A stretch of 64,000 nt of DNA, from assembly GCA_014905825.1 (NCBI GenBank), contig JACGCN010000001.1:930001-994000 (forward strand), in the 5' to 3' direction. Position 1 is the stretch's first letter; the number at the start of each line of letters is the position of its first letter. The stretch comes from Lyophyllum atratum (taxonomy: Eukaryota > Basidiomycota > Agaricomycetes > Agaricales > Lyophyllaceae). A program made the position numbers and the translations under genes. Shown in pieces: positions 50,972 to 61,645 of this stretch. The notes beneath the pieces are model-generated. The model did not search any database and was not told where the DNA came from. It saw nothing but the letters and a program-made list of their open reading frames with translations.

Positions 50972-53305
50972 GCACATAGAATGGTTGCGTTCATTGGATA
51001 TACTGGGCAATTTCAAATTGGATTTTGGATGAGCGACACTGGGTCGAAAGGAGAGGAGCAACACTGGGTCGAAAGGAGAGACCGACCTCGCCAGGCTCAC
51101 CGAGGCTATTTTGTCAGTGCCACTCAGAAGCCTTCGACTCGGGAGGGTTCTTACAGTTAATGTGTATCGGTCTCACTTTTGTCTTATCTAAACCACTAAT
51201 GATACATGGACACCCAATCATATAGAACACATTATTATCGTACCTTCATCATCCTTCTCAGCGGAAGGCTCCGAGACCGTCCTTGAAGAATGGTTATTTG
51301 AGTTCTTTTGATCTGATGGAAGTATGGACGTACATTGACAAGTTGTCCCAGTGAAAGGGTAAGGCTTCATATGGCCGCATTTGCGTCATGTAACCCTGAT
51401 ATTCGCATGTGCTCAATACTGCACACTGCACGAGTATGACGATGACGACATCCGTGCAAGGTGGTTTCCAGCTTTGTGTGACTTCAAACCCACAAAATCA
51501 GCGCAGTAAAATACAGTGTATGCCTGCCCTTTGCAGATACGCACGCGAACGCTGACGCCAGATATAGGACCGTGAAGCTTAAGAGGCTACCGGCTAAGCC
51601 CGACCTTCTCTAAAGTTATGAAAATCAGACGCCACAAGGCTCGAAGCCCGATTTCTGAGAAGCACATCGGGTGATTAAACAAACATTGTATCGATCAGGG
51701 TCCAGAACATATTTTTGCACATCGTTTGGTCCCGAAATCCTCCAGCAGCGAACTGGTGGCTTGCAATCTACATGCACCTGAGAAGATCGTTCCTTCTACG
51801 GTAATGTCTAATTCCTTAAGGCTTAGCGGCGGGAACTGTCCGACCTACTGGCAGGTTTCTTGCTGACTCTTCTACGACACATGTTCTATACGAGCGGCAA
51901 ACCTCGAGAATCGTACTTAACCACACGCCAATAAGGTAACCTTTTTCTGGTCTATGGTGAGCTCCGTCTTGCCCAACAATATCATGTTCACTGGCAGCAT
52001 GTTGTGCTTATTTCTGTCCCCTTGCAGCGGGACTAAAGCAAAGATCGTCCGATGGTCACACCGAACTCGAGCTACTTAACTAATCAAGTTGTTGTTCTCC
52101 AGCATTGCGTAAAGTGCGAGCAGGGCCCGTCAGACGATGACGACGTGTTGCAACCACGTCGATAAATTACTGAATAATACCATAAATTTACAGATCGTCG
52201 CACAAGCACATGTGCTCTCACTAAATCCCCTACCCACAAGAAGCATTCAAAACATCTTGACGCAATGTGCTTCCGAATGGGAGTGTTTACTGCCCCAGAT
52301 TTTGGACGCCGGCTGAAATCGACACATGTGCCTTGGAAACATTTGCGGTAATTTTTTACGTATGTATCCAATTGGAGAGACCTTTCTGTTCATCTGATTC
52401 TAATCTGATCAATGGAACTTAAAATTCGACCCTGTTCGACCGTGCGCTCTATCCCTTTACCGACGAATCTCGATTTTCTGACAGTTCTCGATAGAAACCC
52501 GACCTACGGCTACGACGCAAATGGGCGTTCTGCATATGTATGTCGAAGGACCCATCCAAAGTCCTGGTTGACACGATCCGGATGGCATCCCTGGGTAGGC
52601 TACACATATTGGTCCCCAGTCGGGCCGTGGCCTCGGTTCTTTCAATGCTATCTGGGACTTAAAAAGGCGCCTAAATATTCGTGAGCCTCCCGTGAAATTA
52701 CCCATACCCCCCACTTCTGCCCTATCTCGAGCGTTTGCCCTGTGAGGAATGCTGAAGCTTCGACTTCATCGGAAAATCACTGATATGCTTTTAACCATTC
52801 CACTAGATCGAATCCGAAAGCACGGTTGGCGATCACTACTGGATCTCTTTTTACCTCCGCCGACCCACAAACTTGACCTGAACGGTAAAGAGAATTCATT
52901 TTCGACCAAGTCCGCGACGCATTGAATAGAGATTTCATCTGTCACAGATACCAATGTGCCATAGACGACTCAAATTTCTCAAGTCGAAGGGTTGCGGACA
53001 CTTGACGTTTACTGGGGATTCGAAAATCGACTGCAACGACACTCAATGCTATTTGAGCAGTTCCCATCCCTCAAATTGCGTAACAGCGGCCTCCCCATGT
53101 TCATGCCGCCGGTATTATGGACAACCAGAAAGAGTTGTGACCGCCGAGGTTCGTCGAAAGAGGATTATTTCAACCTTCATTGAATACTGATGATCATCTC
53201 ACAGGTCCCAGGAAAATGTTCTCAATGTCCACAATAACATTACGCTATTCGATGAAATGACTATTATGACTATCTGTTGTACACTAGTATTACAAAATTC
53301 AATAT
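50972..53305. other. Gene-poor gap of about 2.3 kb
   Basis: No intact gene recognised. Beyond the YME1 3' end the sequence has many stops in all frames. The longest open stretches (for example 52412-52684 plus; 52750-52926 plus, opening MLKLRLHRKITDMLLTI) match nothing I know. They could be worn fragments of a mobile or duplicated gene. A small direct repeat lies at 51036-51080. The right end probably holds the XPD 3'UTR. Confidence 0.4.
51036..51080. repeat. Short direct repeat, 20 bp copies with 25 bp period
   Basis: ACACTGGGTCGAAAGGAGAG occurs at 51036-51055 and again at 51061-51080, separated by GAGCA. Two copies only. Confidence 0.8.
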
Positions 53306-56300
53306 TTAAACATCCAAGTCGAATCCAACCAGCATTTGATCATCGATGCCTCCGTCTCCGTATTCGTCATCATCGTCGCTATCTCTATGCTGTTGCTCTG
53401 CCTCTAGAGCTAAAGCTCTCTGTTTCGCCTGAGCCTTCTCAACGTCCTCCATGGTCCAAAGGGATATCCCGGTCTGGTTTTCATTAGGATTCTGTGATAT
53501 CGACCGCATGAACAGCTTGGAAAGCGTAAGCGCCATATCGGTCGAGAGATTTGAAGCTGTCTCCGTGATATACTGGTTTATCCAACGAGGGAGCTTGGCG
53601 CGTTTATCAGCACGCGCGAAGCGCTAGACAGACAACATATTTAGATGCTTATGGATTGTTGCTTTTCCTACGCACCTTGTCTGCGAAGACCATCAAACCC
53701 CAGTCCGTTTTACCTCTCAATACACGGCCGACACATTGGGCGGCGTTTCGCATTGCGTCAAACCCAAGAAATTCAGACTCACGTATCCGGTACGCGTCTC
53801 GAAGATATTCCAGCCGAGCTTTTAGTATCCGGCTTTCTGTATACTGATAAGGAACCCTAACCTACGAATTAGTTATAACAGGAGAAACAAAGCCGGGCAA
53901 CACACCCAAACATGATCACAGCTCGCCCATAGTTATGATCAAAATCGATTCCTTCGGACACTTTCCCTCGAGCGACTGAGAGAAGGACAGCGCCACGACC
54001 ATTGTCACAGGCCTGGAGACTCATTCATGAAATGTATTCGGAGGAGATATACGAACTCACTCTGCGATAGTTTTCCAACGCAATACTGGTCTCGTTTGCA
54101 TCCGGCGTTTCGACGAAAATGAGTTTATTCTTCCACACTTCGTTTAGAATTCCCTAACGCTGGTCTTCAGGGCAGCCTTGAACGGAAGTGTTAAATCAGT
54201 ACCCACCATGTCGTTCCACGCGGCGACAATTGATTCCATATAGAGGTAACTCGGGAAGAAGGCGACAATTCCGTCTGGGACAATCTTGCTGTATTCGATC
54301 AGGATGCTGCCGAAATTTCGGACTACAGCAGGATCATTCCTGACTTCGAACCGGGAGCTAATAGCTACTTGGTCACTTCCCCGAGTGATGACCTGCGTGC
54401 GTTAGATGGCTAGCAGGGAACAAAGTGACAAAAGCCTACCAGTGGCAGAAAAGCGTTTCGCGTCAACGTCATAGGATAGGTTTCTTGAACAACGGGGGTA
54501 AACTGCAGCATCTTGGGATACATATCTAGTGGCGAGATTGTGCCAGAGGTTATGACCACACTGCTGAAACGTTCGAATACCGGTTTAATAGCCAGCGACG
54601 GGTCAAGACAGCTGAATTTTGCGGATCACTAAGGATGATTAACAGAGACATGCAACATGGTCGAACGGACGTGAAGTGAAACACTGGATTAGGGACCGTC
54701 GCGTTGTCGGTCTCGAACGGTTCCAAGATAAGTAAGAAGCCTGTTGTTAAACATTATTTGCCGTAAGAGAAGAGCTTGTAAATGGAGAACGACCTTTCTC
54801 GTAGGTTGCTACTAGCGTCGCGAAACTGGCAACCTTCTGCAGGGCCGAATACTCATCCAACCTGCTTATCTGCAGGGTACGGATTAATGACTGTAGTCGT
54901 TCGGCGCAGAATCTAGGTTACGCTAGTTAGGTATCCACAAACCAAACAGACGTGGAAACCTACCTCAAGGGCCGCCGTTCGATATACGTTATGTCTTTGA
55001 GATGCTGAAGGAACGACAAAGGTGTTTCCGCAACAACATGGAGTACACGCATTCGGGTCTTCGTTGCAGAGAGTGAGCGCAGCTTCTGTATTGTTTTATT
55101 TGAAAAAAGCAAGAACCTTCAAGTACTCCACAAAACGCTTGAGGAATGCCACGAAATGTTCTGCTTTGCGAATATTTCCGGGAATAGCTTCGTTGAGGAG
55201 ATCATCGGGAAGAACTAAGAACAAGAATCAGCTTTTCTAGATGCAAAGCATCCTTATTGACCGTACGAGGGTTGGCCATGAAGCCGTCGGTATCCGCAAC
55301 GGCATCCTGTAGTCCTTCAACAAGCTTTGCATACTCATCTTGTAGTTTTGCGACATCTGTAGTTTTGATCCTATGTGGAAAATGTAGGCAGATGCTATTT
55401 CATCATCAGGTGCAGACTTACTCATCGATCTTTTCTCCTAGTTTGCCGACACTTCGGGCCGCGGAGTCCAACATAGGGCGCGTCAAGTCGATACTTAGCG
55501 ACTCTATGCATACATTGTCTTGACATGTAGCATGGTTAGCTGCGCCGTACTCAAGATTATAAGACATACCAATATTGTGAGCCTCGTCGAATACTACGAT
55601 GGCATCCTTTGACATTTCTTTGGAGACTTGTTCAGCGACTTTAGGATCTAACAAATAGTGGAAAGAATAGATGATAATGTCTACAAAGGGCATCTGAGAA
55701 CTATGAGCATCCCAGCCGTTGATACGGGAAGTACCTTACCATTCGGCGAACAGTGAAATATGGGCAAATTCCCTTGTCCCGCCCATACTGCAGTACGTCC
55801 GCTAATGTCCATACTCCAGGTGGTATCAGGTTGCCAGGCTCAAGTTTCCCAAGATTCTAAAGATTGGTGAGTTAGAAAAATATGCTTGTCTAAACAGAAC
55901 TACCTCATGCCACTCGCAAAGCTCTACTGAGCCAGGGTCTGCCCTTCCCTTTTCAACAACAGCAGAGTTTGTGAGGTCGCGGCATCGGGCATCCACGACT
56001 TTGCCCTTCTTCTCCTTAGAAACCTGAAACCATGGTTTAGTCGTAGTGCAGATGATTAGCGTATAGCATAAGCACCTCAGGATGCACGCAAAGATTCTTT
56101 CGACTTGTTAGGCCCAGTCCTGTATAGCTTCTTTCCTTCTCCTTCTCCTCTTCAGTCTCAGCTTGGGAAATTCGGTAGGCCATTAATCGTTTAAGTTCCG
56201 CAAGCGCCTTCTCGATTTCAGGAACAGTTCGTGAACAGTATATGAGCTTCCGCCGCGTAGGATAGAACTACTTGAGGTAAGTACGGAGGTGCAAATTTCA

Positions 56301-56647
56301 AAATGCGAGATACACACTTGTTGGTATGAAACAATCAAAGAGAGCAAAGACACCGTCTTCCCGGTCCCGGATGGCATTTCCAACACACAATGTCCCTATT
56401 CAGAGTTAGGCGCATGTTCGATGTGTCCAGTAGAAATGGGAATATACAGTAGCATCCAGTGTCCTCTTTAGATCACACATGTACGCATATTGCTCTGTGG
56501 ACAGGATGAGAATGAGATACATTGGTCTTGCTCCTCTTACCAGGATAAATTCGGTCGTAAGGAAAGATTATCTATGCGCTGTTGGTCAAATTTTCCAAAG
56601 TAGAAATCCTTCCTACGTACAGGAAGATTGTCGATGAAGAATTTCAT
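53306..56647 (-). CDS. RAD3: TFIIH/NER DNA helicase Rad3/XPD
   Basis: 5'-3' superfamily 2 Fe-S helicase of TFIIH, required for nucleotide excision repair and transcription initiation. It starts MKFFIDNLP and continues after an intron [20 protein letters not shown]. Walker A is [17 protein letters not shown]. The four Fe-S cysteines occur in [25 protein letters not shown] and KGICPYF. The DEAH box is VVFDEAHNI. Helicase domain 2 contains [73 protein letters not shown] and [15 protein letters not shown]. The acidic tail ends VGFDLDV at 53306. More than ten introns. All motifs I checked are intact. Confidence 0.96.
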
Positions 56648-57109
56648 GCTCTGTCCTTCACGATAGTATTAGTTGGGAGGCTGGTGTAGGCTGGAACTTG
56701 GAAGCCCAAACTTGGATGCACGTATAGTGACGCGTTACGTTTATCACGTGACAAGTGTCACTCCAGCACCAGAGGTTCAAAATTAACTTTCAGGCCCCAG
56801 GGTCGAACTTTGAAGTGAAAATGCGCCAGACTATCATCAGAGGACGCATGGGGGTTCCGCGATTCTGTTCAGATACGGGGTCGCAGCAATGGATATTTTA
56901 GTAAACGTCCTATGTAGTAAGTACTACGATTCCTAAGAAAATTGTTTGTGTAGAGAATTAATGAACAAGACAAGAAAATGACAACCTAGGGGCTTAAAAA
57001 AGTACGGCGGTTAGGCATTGTCGGGACCAAATCCTTGTGAAGCCACCGAAATGGTTTGCAAAGCATCCTTTTGCCTGGTGGGTGTGAGTCCATGGTTCAA
57101 AGTAGAGGA
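56648..57109. promoter_or_regulatory. XPD promoter and GH5-like 3' region
   Basis: No coding signal. CACGTG at 56745-56750 lies about 100 bp upstream of the XPD ATG. Confidence 0.4.
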
Positions 57110-59402
57110 TTATATTTTAGCCCACCCTGTGCCCAGAAGCCCGTATCCGTCGTTAGGAGATTGTCCCGAGGTATCCGTTAGGGGGGTCTGACCACTCTCA
57201 TCCGTGGTTGGGGAGATCGGAGATCCTTGAAGTGATGTAAGGTTGGTCTGCGACCACTACACAAGATTATCAGATTGAATGTCAAAGGAAGGGAAAGCAG
57301 GGAACTTTACCTGATACTGCATGATGCCCTGCAGACCACCAGCGATACCAGCTGTAATAAGTTCAGCAAGGAACGAAATTTTAACAAGAAAGTGTATCAC
57401 CTTGTATCCATTGCTGGTAAGCCTCGTCGCGTTCCGCGTCAGTGACGCCAAATGGTTGCGTGACATTTGTAGGAGGTACTGATGAACCAGAAAAAGTGAG
57501 GAACAGGTGATGATGGAGAAGTTGTTTGAAACTACCTTGATCAGGGCCGAAAGGCGCTATACTGGAGTTAAAGGGAACAAAGAAAGGCGCGTTGTCCCTC
57601 GTCACCAAACCAAATCCAGTGAGCGATACTGGTTTGCCGAACCTACATTTCACGAAACCATTAGATAAGATTCCACACGACTATAAGAAGGTTCACTACA
57701 GTTTGCCGGCTGCGGCGTGGGCGCGAATCCAATCTAAGCCGATCTGAAGTGTTTGATTGAAAGGAGGAAGACTGGTGTCGAGTGAACCTGTCGCATAGTC
57801 GAACTGATCGGGGAACAGTTGGAACGAGCCGAAACCAATCTGAGGGATGTTGATGATGTCCTCGCTGTCGACGCCATGGCTACCGTCAAAGGCTGGTCCA
57901 CTACTAGTAAGATCTGACTGGCGTTTTGCGTCTGCCAAAGCGATCAATTGGAGCGAAATACCGATAGAAAAAAAGCCATACGAGATGCTGTCCAGCGTCC
58001 TCTGATTTTAACACCAGCCGGCAGTTCTCCAGCTCGCTTCTGGCGTTCTCTCTCCCTCTTCCAAGCAGCTTTTCGCTCCTTCAAGAGTTTGGACTTGCTC
58101 ACGGGTTCCGGTAGGGTTCTCCGACGCACTCCTGGCGCGGGCGATGTCTGTGGTGGCGGAGGCGTTGGTGGGACTTGTCTGGGGAACAGTTTCGGGCAGT
58201 CAACGCAGAAGTATCCTTGGTTTCTGGTAGTCGGGCATTGCGGTTTATATCGACACACAGCATCTTGAGAAGTTCTGCTCACCCAGAGGATACGAGATGA
58301 TTGGGATCAACTGTGGCCACATGCTTAGCTAGCGTCGAATGCCATCGAGTGACATCTTGGGCTTGACACGCCACAGAGTTTGGTATTGAAGAATTGCATC
58401 TTTGTTATCATATCAGCGAGAGGGCGAATGTAAAACCGCACAATAAGTCACCGAGGATCGTTTGCCAATTCCCTGCATGATAAGTTAGTGGCAACTACTT
58501 CGACTTCCCCTCTATTAAGAATACACACCAGGCAAAGACGTTCGAATGGTTGGCGTATCGAGATGCAATCTGGGTCGTATAGTTCATAAAGGCGTTAATA
58601 AACGTTTGGTTTACGTAGAATTGATCATGCTCTTGGCTTCCACCAAAATTTCGGACGTAAGTATCCATTCCACCTAGGGGTCCAAGTTAAAGATGCTCAA
58701 CTCTCAATACATGAACAACAGACGCTGACTGACCGTAACCACTACTAAGCGCGTTTCGTGGCAGTGTCGTGTTGGCTCCATTCGCCCCTTGTAGCTGCCT
58801 GACCTGGATCGGGTTAAAACCGGGAGGTAGAGGTTGGTCGACGCCTGGGATTGGGCTCCAGTTGTTTGTCAAAGACAGCAAGACATAAAGCCCGTGTTTC
58901 TGAGCTAGTTCGACAACCTTGTCCAGCTTCTGAAGTCCGTTCGGCCCGTCATTGATCATAAGTGTACCGTTGGAGATGTGCTGGAACCATGTCCCATTCT
59001 CAGGTATAGTGTCAACGTCTGATCCGCAATCATGGTTTCAGCGACGGCTACATGAGAAGTAGCTGGATCAAACCATTAAAAGCCCAAGTTCTGACCACTG
59101 TGAAATTGGCAGCACGAATAGCAGCGAGGGTGTTGTCAATGTCCTCTTCAGTGTTCAAGGCATGAAGCCAATAAGCATTGGTTCCTACAAACTGGAATGC
59201 ACTTGGAATGACAGTTAGCCTGGCGATTAAAAGATGTATATATCATGACGGACCTCCCATTAACGAAGAACTGGCCATCCCGACTCGTGACAAAGGGCGA
59301 TACAGGGACGTTGTTTCTTCTCGCCACCTGGACGGTCTGCGTAGGGCTGGCTGCAGACACCGCGAGCGCAGCAAGGAACAGCTGCCACATACTGAGAAAC
59401 AT
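57110..59402 (-). CDS. Secreted GH5_7 (endo-beta-1,4-mannanase)-like protein, predicted catalytically dead
   Basis: ATG 59402 opens MFLSMWQLFLAALAVSAASP (signal peptide). The fold is that of fungal GH5_7 mannanases: VGTNAYWLHALNTEEDI, NFTVVRTWAFNG (conserved Arg), NNWSPIPGVDQ, GGMDTYVRNFGG, YANHSNVFAWELANDPRCNS, DPNHLVSSGNQGYFCVDC, HGVDSEDIINIPQIGFGSFQ, GLDWIRAHAAAGKLFGKPVS and the Trp strand LQGIMQYQWSQTN. Active-site positions are changed. The acid/base NEP is NDP (Asp codon 58457-58459), the nucleophile E-F-G is G-F-G (57615-57617), and FHLYP is FQLFP (57813-57821). A Pro then Lys/Arg-rich insertion (about 57976-58183) follows CVDCPKLF. A 21-nt exon (58452-58472) carries ELANDP. The C-terminus ends near YGLLGTGWAKI. 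Roles such as glycan binding are inference. Confidence 0.85.
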
Positions 59403-59798
59403 TGCAGTGGCGTATACGTCCGAAGGGGCGGGACCCTAGGCAAGTTTTGCGAGGACTTCGGTATAAGTACATCGGGCGTATTATGTCCGTGTTCTACACG
59501 TGTTTAGATTATCGAATTGACGGTTCAGACGGTCCATCGTGGCAATAGCAGGCTGAATAAAGATCAGATATGGATCACGCAGTTCTGCATCACTTGGAAG
59601 CGCTTGGGCTATGTCGGATTAGGATAGAGACACCCGGAATGTCAAAGGATGAATGGACTAAGTACTAAGAATGGACGAAGGGCAATGCCGCAATGCCTTT
59701 GTATTGCTCTGTATTGCCGCTGATGGGCCGATCATGATCGCGTAAGTTCGGACAGGCTTCTGAGGTCGAACCTCCAACTCGACAATTTTGCTAAATCC
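59403..59798. promoter_or_regulatory. Divergent intergenic region GH5-like / TPR protein
   Basis: 396 bp between outward-facing genes. No coding signal, RNA gene or repeat recognised. Confidence 0.35.
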
Positions 59799-61355
59799 AT
59801 GCTGAAAAGATTCTTTGGAAACCAGCTGCATAGTGTTACTCGGTCTACCCCATCTCTTCCACTCCACAGATGTCAGTCTAGCGGTCGCACTCCTTGGCGG
59901 AAAGACACCACGCCGGATCCATCCGTCTTCGTGGAAGAGAACTTCGCAAAACATACCCTTTTCGTTCTTGATGTTGGGAAACGCGCCATCAAGTTCTCCC
60001 TAATCGGCTTATTCGTTCTTGGGACCACAGCGGCTGCAGCCTACGAAGGTGTACATCAGTGGGTGGAATTCGTAGAGCTCGCTCCGGAACACGACGTCGA
60101 GGTGAAACGGTGGGGATGGGACGATGAGAGGGAGAAATGGTCAGGGGATACGGTCAAGGGCGGAACTGATCCCGGATTAGGTTCCAAAGGTCGGCATACT
60201 GTGCGCGCGGCTTGGATGGCGTACAACTGGGGAGTGGGTTATAGCACGGCCGTTATCGGAACTGATACAGCAGGCCGGGAGGGTCTAGCAGGGCCAGGAG
60301 GTATGCGGGTCATGGACGCGAGCATTCAGAGAACGGAAGATTTCCTCAGCACTGCCATCTCGATAGCAGAAAGCCGAAGGTCTCGTGGGCGTCTACACCC
60401 TCAAACTATCACGCAGCTTGTGGCTCGACATGCGACTGTTCTGGAACGTTTGGGCGCGCAATCTCTTCATCATTCTAAAGGCGAATATGAGCGCGCATGG
60501 GCTGGCTTTTCCGGACAAGGCCTAGAGGCTGCGCGCGTCGCCGTGAAGCTCGGAGACATCAATTCGCGATTAGGTCAGGCGAGTGATGCCCTTGCATGGT
60601 GGGCCAAAGCCATTCAACTCATTTGCGGCGAGGTCCCGGATGTATTCGAGAAGCTACCCACAGTCCTAGGATCTGCCCCTGCCTCCCCTTATGCTCAACG
60701 AGTTCTATCTACCACACTTGTATCACTCTCTGCCTTCTATGGCAAGTCAGGGCAGTTACAGCAAGCACGGAGCATCCAAGAAGCCGCTCTTGACATGCTT
60801 CGCTCCGTCCCATCTCCCGCATCGTTGGCGTCAGCTTCCCCACCCCACGCGCTTCATGCTCTCTATCTACTCCAGCGATCCTCTCTATTATCTATACACC
60901 TTGCCGAAGTGCTATATGCTCAACGCCAACCCGTCACTTCCATTCAGTACTTGACTTCCGCAGCTGAATCGTCGGAGAGGGTCGCACGGGCTCTTACAGG
61001 TCTTTCCTTGACTTCTGCCGAACGTATTCCCAGCAGTATGACTCCGCAACAAGATATCTCGCCATTATCGGTATACACATCTTCACGCTCGATGAGGAAG
61101 CCGGCCAACGCCCTTCTTCGAGATGCCCGTCGAACTTCCGCAGAAGCCTGGAATTTGATCGGTATCTTGAATGAAACCCAGGACAAAAATCTTCCGGTTG
61201 CACTTCAATGTTATGAGCGTGCTGTACACTGGGCTGGGACCTTCGATGGAAAGTCACAGACAATGCAGCCGAGCGAGGGGACCTTGGAATCAGACTGGGT
61301 CGTTTTTTGGGGTAACTATGCACGCGCCAAACGTTTGGTCGAACAGAAAACATGA
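59799..61355 (+). CDS. Intronless TPR-type protein, probably mitochondrial inner membrane
   Basis: A single 518-codon exon, unusual beside the intron-rich neighbours. ATG 59799 opens MLKRFFGNQLHSVTRSTPSL, a basic presequence. One membrane segment, FSLIGLFVLGTTAAAAYEGV, lies near residues 68-87. The rest is helical with TPR-like pairs, for example ARVAVKLGDINSRLGQASDA, LALWWAKAIQ-type repeats around 60540-60620, and LIGILNETQDKNLPVALQCY, ERAVHWAG at the end; the last residues are NYARAKRLVEQKT. The topology (presequence, one membrane helix, TPRs) resembles Mgr3, the yeast adaptor of the i-AAA protease, which is a guess based on architecture only. Yme1 itself lies 9 kb to the left. Confidence 0.75.
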   Translation: MLKRFFGNQLHSVTRSTPSLPLHRCQSSGRTPWRKDTTPDPSVFVEENFAKHTLFVLDVGKRAIKFSLIGLFVLGTTAAAAYEGVHQWVEFVELAPEHDVEVKRWGWDDEREKWSGDTVKGGTDPGLGSKGRHTVRAAWMAYNWGVGYSTAVIGTDTAGREGLAGPGGMRVMDASIQRTEDFLSTAISIAESRRSRGRLHPQTITQLVARHATVLERLGAQSLHHSKGEYERAWAGFSGQGLEAARVAVKLGDINSRLGQASDALAWWAKAIQLICGEVPDVFEKLPTVLGSAPASPYAQRVLSTTLVSLSAFYGKSGQLQQARSIQEAALDMLRSVPSPASLASASPPHALHALYLLQRSSLLSIHLAEVLYAQRQPVTSIQYLTSAAESSERVARALTGLSLTSAERIPSSMTPQQDISPLSVYTSSRSMRKPANALLRDARRTSAEAWNLIGILNETQDKNLPVALQCYERAVHWAGTFDGKSQTMQPSEGTLESDWVVFWGNYARAKRLVEQKT

Positions 61356-61645
61356 AGGCGCTTATAGCATCCTTCCAGTCTCATGTCCGTCGTTTCCTGG
61401 AGTCGCAACAGGCAAGCCTTCGTGATCGCAGGCGTAATACTCCACATGGGTATTGTCCATATGATAGCTCAATGCTATGTCTCCCACAGATTACTGAATC
61501 GCAAACTTACCCGTAAATGCTAGATGCGGCAGACACCAGGCTCCGATGCATATAAACATGTGAGTATTAGTGATCTCCACGGGTATTCCACTAAGTGATA
61601 CACTATGATACATATGAAAGACATAAATGGATCAGTCGTCTGGGT

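Noticed and set aside
52412..52684. 90-codon open frame with an equally long antisense frame
   Set aside because: Both strands are open, no domain is visible and no splice context supports either.
57948..58268. Plus-strand open frame opposite the GH5-like gene
   Set aside because: Mirror frame of the Arg/Pro-rich insertion; biased codons on the coding strand keep the antisense open.
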